Shown here: piece after piece, positions 57,867 through 64,000 of the stretch
Layout of the letters: each line of letters starts with the position of its first letter
Position numbering within the stretch: position 1 is the first letter of the stretch
Assembly: GCA_010279815.1 (NCBI GenBank)
Contig: QEOQ01000344.1
Coordinates: 243,299 to 307,298, forward strand
Origin: Brachionus plicatilis
Taxonomy: Eukaryota; Rotifera; Eurotatoria; Ploima; Brachionidae
Length of the DNA stretch: 64,000 nucleotides
Reading direction: 5' to 3'
Position numbers and translations under genes: made by a program
Notes under the pieces: generated by a model
The model's database searches: none
Told to the model about the DNA's origin: nothing
Seen by the model: the letters and a program-made list of their open reading frames with translations, nothing else

Positions 57867-58183
57867 ATGTTCAATAGTAATATTTTTGAATTTTTAATTA
57901 ATTTTCAAAAGTGAAATTAATTACTTTATTTTTAAAAAAAGGCTACCCATCAGCTTCATTCGGTCAAGCATCATTTGCTGCCCCTCAACCATCATTTGCT
58001 TCAGCTCAACAATACTCCGGTTTAGGTTCAGCTTACAATTTTGGTCAAGCTGCTGCTTTGTCCTCTCCACAATTCAGTGCAGCTCAATTGAGTCCTCTTT
58101 CATTATATGGAGCTCAATCTCTTACTTCTGGTCAATCGTTTTCAGCAACACCATCTTTTGGATCATATCCAGGCCTTTATTAA
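57867..58183 (+). CDS. Ala/Ser/Gln-rich 83-aa protein, twin copy 2
   Basis: Exons 57867-57876 and 57942-58183 with a 65-nt intron. The protein differs from twin copy 1 at one residue in the sequence (SPQFSAAQL against SPQFNAAQL). The first exon (ATG TTC AAT A), the intron and the second exon are all conserved in inverse orientation; similarity ends soon after the stop codon. AATAAA lies near 58219. Such near-identity implies a recent duplication or ongoing gene conversion between the arms. A third, broken copy lies at 61602-61856. Confidence 0.65.
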
Positions 58184-58229
58184 AAGCATTTTTATCACAA
58201 ATATATTTTTTATCTAATAATAAATTGCT

Positions 58230-59566
58230 TTATCAAATAAATTAGTTTTTTTTGCATTATTTCTTTTATTGAAATCATAATTTTTTATACTGTTAAGAAA
58301 AAAATCACACTTTGAATTGAATCTTAAAAAAATAATCAAATATTGAAGTTTTTATCTTTCCTTTTTAAATGCGTTTTTCTTTTATTTTCATCCTCAAATT
58401 TTTTAAAATTTGAATTTTTTTTTAATTCTTATTATGACAAACTTAATCATTAAATCATGTAATTTTCATTTTTTAAAGACGAGAGAATTATTTTGCATCC
58501 AAATTTATGTCTTTAATTATTTTTTTACCCGTAAAAACAAATTCTCCTGATAGATAAATTTAATTATTTAATATCCCTATTCATCTTCTCTTAACTTGTC
58601 AATATTAATCTATAGCTCATATATTTTTTCTAAATTTGTTCTCGTTTTATTTAAACCGGCTCATAATTTTGCATTCATATTTATTTAGCTTGTTTGCAAA
58701 TATATCTTTTCTTTCTCTTAATACTTGAAAATTAAAAAAATTATTTTTTGCTTTTTGGAAAATACTTAAATTGATCTAATCAATTGATAGTTTTACCAAA
58801 AATTTTAAAGATAAAGTTTTATCAAACATCTCTTTTTGTTTTCTAATTTATCTTTTTGCTCAATAACATTATTAATTTGGCTCACTCTTTTTTCCAATTA
58901 ATATTGGAACATTCCTTGTATCTAAATCTAAAACTTTTTTCTTTTATCTTTCTTTACCAATCATACAAAAATAAATTTAAAAAAACGATTAAATTTTTGT
59001 TTATACAATTAATTTTATTTTATTTGAAACCTCACAATTTCTATTGATTATTGGCTTTTTTATCTTGATTTAATCTGCCTGATTTGTTTATACTAAAAAA
59101 ATATTTTTATTTGTGCTGTTAAAGCTTCTGCTTCAACCAGAATAAATAATTGGCATAATTATACAGAATAGTGCTTCTTTAAACCATCATCTTTCTTTAA
59201 CCACTTGTCTTAAATTAAATCTTTAAATCTTTGAAATAAAAATTTTAATTTTACACTAAACATTTTAAAATAAATTTTTGATTTTAATTTTTTATTTAAT
59301 TTAAAAAAATTTTCATAATTAAAAATTTCAAAATCGATAGATCAGAGAAAAAATGAATAAATAAAAAAGCAAGTAATTTTTTTTGAGTGAATGATTTGAA
59401 TTTTTAAAATCCGCATAATGAATTGGAATAATAATAATTTAGCAAAAAAACTCAACCATAAATTTCTAAATTTTTTCCAAAAAAATATCAAAATTCATTT
59501 TTCCTATCTATAATCTAATTTAAATGTGCTAACCTAATTTAAACAAAAAATTTTAATTTAAAAAAA
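58230..59566. other. AT-rich spacer
   Basis: No supported gene. It ends at the start codon of the selenocysteine lyase gene, whose promoter should be at the right edge. Confidence 0.4.
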
Positions 59567-60994
59567 ATGTGCGAAAATTCAAATGAAAAGTAAATCTAGA
59601 AATTAATCCTAAGTGGTATTCAAAGTCTTTCATTAGAAAGGTGTATCTTGACTACAACGCAACTACTCCACTAGATGCCGAAGTCATTCAAAGCATCACC
59701 GAATCCCTGTGTAAAGGCTGGTCAAATCCATCAAGTCAGTACAATGGTGGCAAAGATGCCAAAGCTGAGATTAACAAGTCTCGGGGTCTGATTGCTCAAA
59801 TGATTAACGCTAACTTTCCATCTGACATTGTTTTCTTATCTGGTGGAACTGAGGTAAAAATAAATAGTTAAAAAAAAAATTTTTTCAATTCAATTAAGGC
59901 AAATAATGTGGTTTTTAATTCAGTTTATATTCATTATCAAAATTTAAAAAATAAAATTAATGATTTGGACCCATTGCCACATTTCATAATCTCAAACGTG
60001 GAGCATGATTCAGTTAAATTGGTCGCTGAGCACTATGAAAAAAATGGTCTTGGAGGTAAAAAAAAAATTAGAATAGAAAAAAATTTTATTTTACATAAAA
60101 ATTAAAGAGGTGTCTGTTGCTAATGTTGATTCAACTGGTGCTGTTAGAGTCAAAGATATATTAAATATGATCCGGCCTAATACTATATTGGTATCAATAA
60201 TGTTAGCAAACAACGAAACTGGAGTAATTCAGCCAGTCGAAGATTTATCAGCAGAAATAAAAAAATTTAATGGGAGAAGAGTTCCAATTTTTGTTCATAC
60301 TGACGCGGCACAAGCAATTGGGAAGATAAATGTGGATGCAGAAAAGCTGATGGTTGACTATTTGACAATTGTTGGCCATAAATTTTATGGACCAAAGATA
60401 GGTGCTTTATATGCGAGAAATTGTTTGGGTAATGATTCGGAAAAATCGCCCCTTTTTCATCTTTTTCAAGGCGCAGGACAAGAGAGTGGGCTGAGGCCTG
60501 GTACAGAAAACACCCCAATGATTGTCGGTCTTGGCAAAGCATGTGAATTGGTCACAAAGAATTTGGATAAATATTCAAAGCAGATGCAAGAAATGAGGGA
60601 TTATTTGGAAAATAAATTAATTGTAAATTTAAGTTTTTTTTTTCTTTTTTTTTAAATTTTTTTAAAGGAAGTTTTCGGAGTTGAAAATTTAAGATTTAAT
60701 GGAAAATCAGTTGGCACAGAAAGACTGCCGAATACGTGTAATGTGTCTTTTATTTCGAGCCCAAAATTGAAAGGATTTTTGATACTTAAAAATTGTGATT
60801 ATTTGGAAGCCAGCACAGGATCGTGCTGTCATTCTGGAGAATTCAGAGCATCCAAGATATTACTGGCAATGAATATTGATTTAAATGTGGCAGCTAATGC
60901 ACTACGATTGAGTGTAGGAAGAGACACTACAAAGCAAGATATAGAATTGATAGTTCAGGATATTCAAAATTCTCTTAAAAAGATTTTAAATTAA
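59567..60994 (+). CDS. SCLY: Selenocysteine lyase
   Basis: Five exons, all in phase: 59567-59589, 59637-59853, 59899-60055, 60108-60622, 60668-60994; 412 aa, close to the ~445 of vertebrates. Introns are only 47, 45, 52 and 45 nt. The start lies in a 23-nt first exon (MCENSNEK) that joins to KVYLDYNATTPLDAEVIQ, the family's N-terminal signature. It is a fold-type I PLP enzyme: NVEHDS (His ~116), MLANNETG, HTDAAQ (Asp ~198), Lys ~224 in TIVGHKFYGP as the Schiff-base lysine, RPGTENTP, and Cys ~358 in STGSCCHSG as the catalytic cysteine. It splits selenocysteine into alanine and selenide for reuse in selenoprotein synthesis. An NFS1-type cysteine desulfurase is the main alternative, but the start, length and active-site loop fit SCLY better. 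AATAAA is at 61012-61017. No mitochondrial leader seen. Confidence 0.93.
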
Positions 60995-61091
60995 TATTAA
61001 GTGATTCTTTCAATAAAAAAAAATTATTTTTGCAAAATTTTATTAATTTTTATATTCAAAATTAGCAAAATTAAGATATGAATTTTTAAAA

Positions 61092-61258
61092 GTATTGTGA
61101 ATTTCAATACAAATTGAACAAATAAATTCAGTTTTTTATAAGTTAAAATTAAAGTTAATAAAAATTATTGAAAAAAAATGGATGGTTTAATTAAATTTAA
61201 TTTTTAATCTATTAAAAATGGAAAATTTTTGTTCAATTTGTATTTTAAATTCACAAAA
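61092..61258. mobile_element. Short MITE-like inverted repeat
   Basis: Ends TTGTGAATTTCAATACAAAT and TTTGTATTTTAAATTCACAA, ~30-bp arms, 167 bp in total. Confidence 0.6.
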
Positions 61259-61601
61259 CCTTTTAAAAAGTGAATAAAAATAATAAATTAAAAATTTTAT
61301 ACCCAAAATTATTCGAAAAGAAAATTGATTTAAAAAAAAATAATATTTTATGTCATTGAAATCAAAATAAAGTAAAAAATTTAAAATAAACATAACAGGA
61401 AATATGGAAAGTAAATTTCATTATTTGAACTAAATGATGATTTAATTATATTAAACGAAACAAAAACCGAGTTTAATGAATGCTATCAAAGACAAAATTC
61501 TGTAAATTGTATCCATTTTATTTAATTTATTTGATAAAAGAAATTATTGTTAAAAAAAATTCTTTTAATAAAAACATAGCTATAATAAAGATGCTTTTAA
61601 A

Positions 61602-61856
61602 ATATTCAACAGTAATTTTTTTGAATTTTTAATAAATTAAAAAAAGTGAAATTAATTATTTTTTTTTAAAAAAGTCTACTCATCAACTTCATTCGGACAA
61701 TCATCATTTGCTTCAGCTCAACAATACTCCGGTTTAGGTTCAGCCTACAATTTTAATCAAACTGCTGCTTTCTCATCTTTACAATTCAATGCTCCTCAAC
61801 TGAGTCATCTTTATCACTGTTTTCTGGTAAATCAATTTCTTCGGCCGAAAAAATAA
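61602..61856 (+). pseudogene. Broken third copy of the Ala/Ser/Gln-rich gene
   Basis: The tiny first exon is recognisable (61602-61611, ATA TTC AAC A), but its ATG has become ATA. The intron (61612-61674, 63 nt) and start of exon 2 are conserved (TSFGQSSFASAQQYSGLGSA, YNFNQTAAFSSLQFNAPQLS). After that an internal deletion shifts the frame and it ends LVNQFLRPKK. Same orientation as twin copy 2. Confidence 0.75.
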
Positions 61857-61859
61857 ACC

Positions 61860-64000
61860 TAATTTACTCGAGATTCGTAACCATTTTAAATCAACATTAA
61901 CTGATGGAATGATATTTTCTCAAGGAAATCTTGTGCGATCTTTAAAGAAACTAATCTTTAATCCGAAGCCTTATCAGCTAGTAAATTAAAAATTGAAAGT
62001 ATCAACATTTTTAAATTTTTTTTGGATAATTTCATAAGTTTGTCTTAAGTCATTATTTTATGAAAATTTCAAATAATTTCAAACTTAAATTTGAGGTTAA
62101 AGAAGTCGCGAAAAAAAATTAAATTTTGAATTAACAATCTTATAATTCTTAAATGAATATAACATAAGCGCTTACTTTATTTGTTTTAGAATTTCTAAAT
62201 TGATTAAAATTAAAGCTCAAATAAATTTTCTTTTCAATGAGATTTGAAAATATTCGCTTTGATAAGTAGTCCGTTAAATTAGGGGTTCATGAGTTCTTTT
62301 CTTAAGCTTTATTTAGCATTTTTAAAATAAAAAAAGATTAAATTATTGAGGACAAGCAGATATTGTCGCTAAGGATATTCTCTAATCGAGATGGGTCGAC
62401 TCCTAATGCTAAACGAAGATTACAAGTTAAAAAGGAATCTTTTTTGTTGACAACCTTTTATAGAGCTTTCCTGGGGAAAGATTTTATGTTTCTTAATGAA
62501 AAAAATTCTTTTGCAATTATTAATTTATTTATTTAATTTTAGAAAATTTCAATTTGAACAAGTATGGTCGATCATATTTGGATTTATTGTCCTTCTTAGC
62601 ATTATTACTACGGATATGTTTGGATTCCGTTTTATTTGAATGAGCAATCGGTAGCGCCCGAAACAACCAAAAAGAAGGCTATAAGACAATTTTTCAAAAT
62701 AACAGCTTTTATACCTCCATTTAAGATGAAATATGGAGTCGAATGGTAAAAAAATTAAATAAAAATTACAATAAAGACTAAAAAAAATTAAATTTTATAT
62801 TAAATAATAAAAATAATTTAGAGTTATTATTGTTGGAAAAAAAACGGCCAAATCTGAAGTATCCAATTATAAAAGCTCTAAATTACTCAACAATTATGTT
62901 CCCTTTATAATAACACTAATGGTTAACCCATCAGCGCCAATAAAATATTTAAAAAAAATTTCTATTTTTTAATTGACATATGCTCCACTGACTGCCCCGT
63001 TTAAGCTCGACGGTGGCATGCCTTAATAAAGATCACCGCATGGTCAGACACTAGTAATATCCATTCTTTTTCTAATTAATTTAGAATTTCAAATAGCTGA
63101 TTGTGTTGTCCCATTTCGTACACTTAAATAGTAATTTGATTTCTTCTGATATTGCTTCGAAAAGCCTCACTATTCAAAGTCCGCTTAAAGGTTGATAACT
63201 TAAAATTTATTCGAGAACCGCTTTATTTAAGGACCATGTTCTATATTGCTAAATGACCATTTGATTTGAAACTTTAGAGAAGATTTTTGAAAATAGCTTG
63301 GAATATTGAGCTTGATCTTTTGACTTTATTGAAACATTGTATCATTTTAGTATGTTTGGTTGAATTTTGATGAAAAAATGATTTGTTCAAGATCCTTTTT
63401 GTATCGACAAGAAATCACTCAGACGAGAAATCATAATTTATTGAACTTATAAACTTTTGTTTGCAGAAAACTATGTCAATGTCACGCTTTTGATTAATGC
63501 ACTTTAATTGAGGTATGTAATCTTAAAAAACGAGTGTTACATAAATTAGGATAAAGAAGCAGGGCTTTATATTGCGAGTAACGAGACGTTAGCCTTTTTT
63601 AAAAAATTTTATTTATAAAATTTATTATTAGTGTTGGGGACCGGTCGAGAGGCCACGTGGCCAGCGAAAAAAATATTTTACCTAGATATTTAAAAAATAT
63701 TTATGGGCATTAAAAAAAGCATTTATTTTTTATCAAATTTTTGGATTAGGTAATTTTTAATTATTAACCCTAATTTTTTCGATATTTTTCAAAAATCATT
63801 AAATTATATATATAAATTTACAATTCGGAATTTTAGAAAGATTTTTATTAAGGAATATTTAAATAAATTAAAAAAATATATTTATAAAAATCGATGATGA
63901 AAATCTATTTTGTTTTAATGTTTATTTTTTTTTATTTTCTTTCAACAAATTTTCATAAATTAATCTAAACAAATTATTTGAAATAAAATTCTTAAAATAA
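61860..64000. other. Spacer to the window end
   Basis: No gene supported. Parts of 62560-62760 and 62980-63060 are less AT-rich and look like decayed coding or transposon sequence, with stops in all frames. Two adjacent GC palindromes lie at 63639-63646 and 63651-63662. Confidence 0.4.

Overview
This is an animal nuclear genome window: very AT-rich DNA carrying spliced genes with GT-AG introns, several only 45-65 nt long, and a heavy load of non-LTR retrotransposon 3' ends and foldback (MITE-like) elements. The gene style fits a rotifer of the Brachionus type: an expanded family of WD40 genes rich in the strings LPNGDLV and IKVWNPSDG, tiny introns, and many 5'-truncated LINEs with AAATA tails. 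That placement is an inference; the sequence itself only establishes a metazoan. There is one assembly gap (positions 37790-38688, all N).

Layout. 0.8-1.7 kb and 13.3-14.2 kb: two paralogous WD40 terminal exons, each a complete seven-blade propeller. 2.0-2.4 kb: a relic copy of part of the hnRNP L-like gene. 2.5-4.6 kb: retrotransposon debris. 4.6-9.3 kb: a secreted mucin-like gene (VWD, Cys-rich, EGF, WxxW, Thr-rich), rebuilt here from nine exons with consistent splice phases. 9.5-19.4 kb: MITEs, LINE tails, a Ulp1-like protease relic and AT-rich spacer. 19.5-25.3 kb, minus strand: a complete six-exon hnRNP L-like splicing factor (518 aa, four RRMs). 25.8-30.3 kb: foldback element, LINE fragments and dispersed repeats. 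30.3-37.6 kb, minus strand: a Na+/Ca2+ exchanger (SLC8 type, 869 aa in two exons) whose 4.7 kb intron is packed with nested inverted repeats. 38.7-47.4 kb: transposon remains, including a 2.1 kb long-inverted-repeat element. 47.4-57.0 kb: no recognisable gene. 57.05-58.18 kb: two near-identical head-to-head genes for an 83-aa Ala/Ser/Gln-rich protein, with a decayed third copy at 61.6 kb. 59.57-60.99 kb: a complete five-exon selenocysteine lyase (412 aa). The rest is spacer.

The genes do not form a pathway; this is ordinary interspersed animal gene order. The most notable signals are the WD40 pair, whose differences concentrate at predicted top-face binding positions; the head-to-head twin gene with a 10-nt first coding exon; small hairpins shared by unrelated LINE tails; and a collinear partial duplication linking the WD40 gene and hnRNP L. 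Exons of the exchanger and the first exon of hnRNP L are strikingly GC-rich against an AT-rich background.
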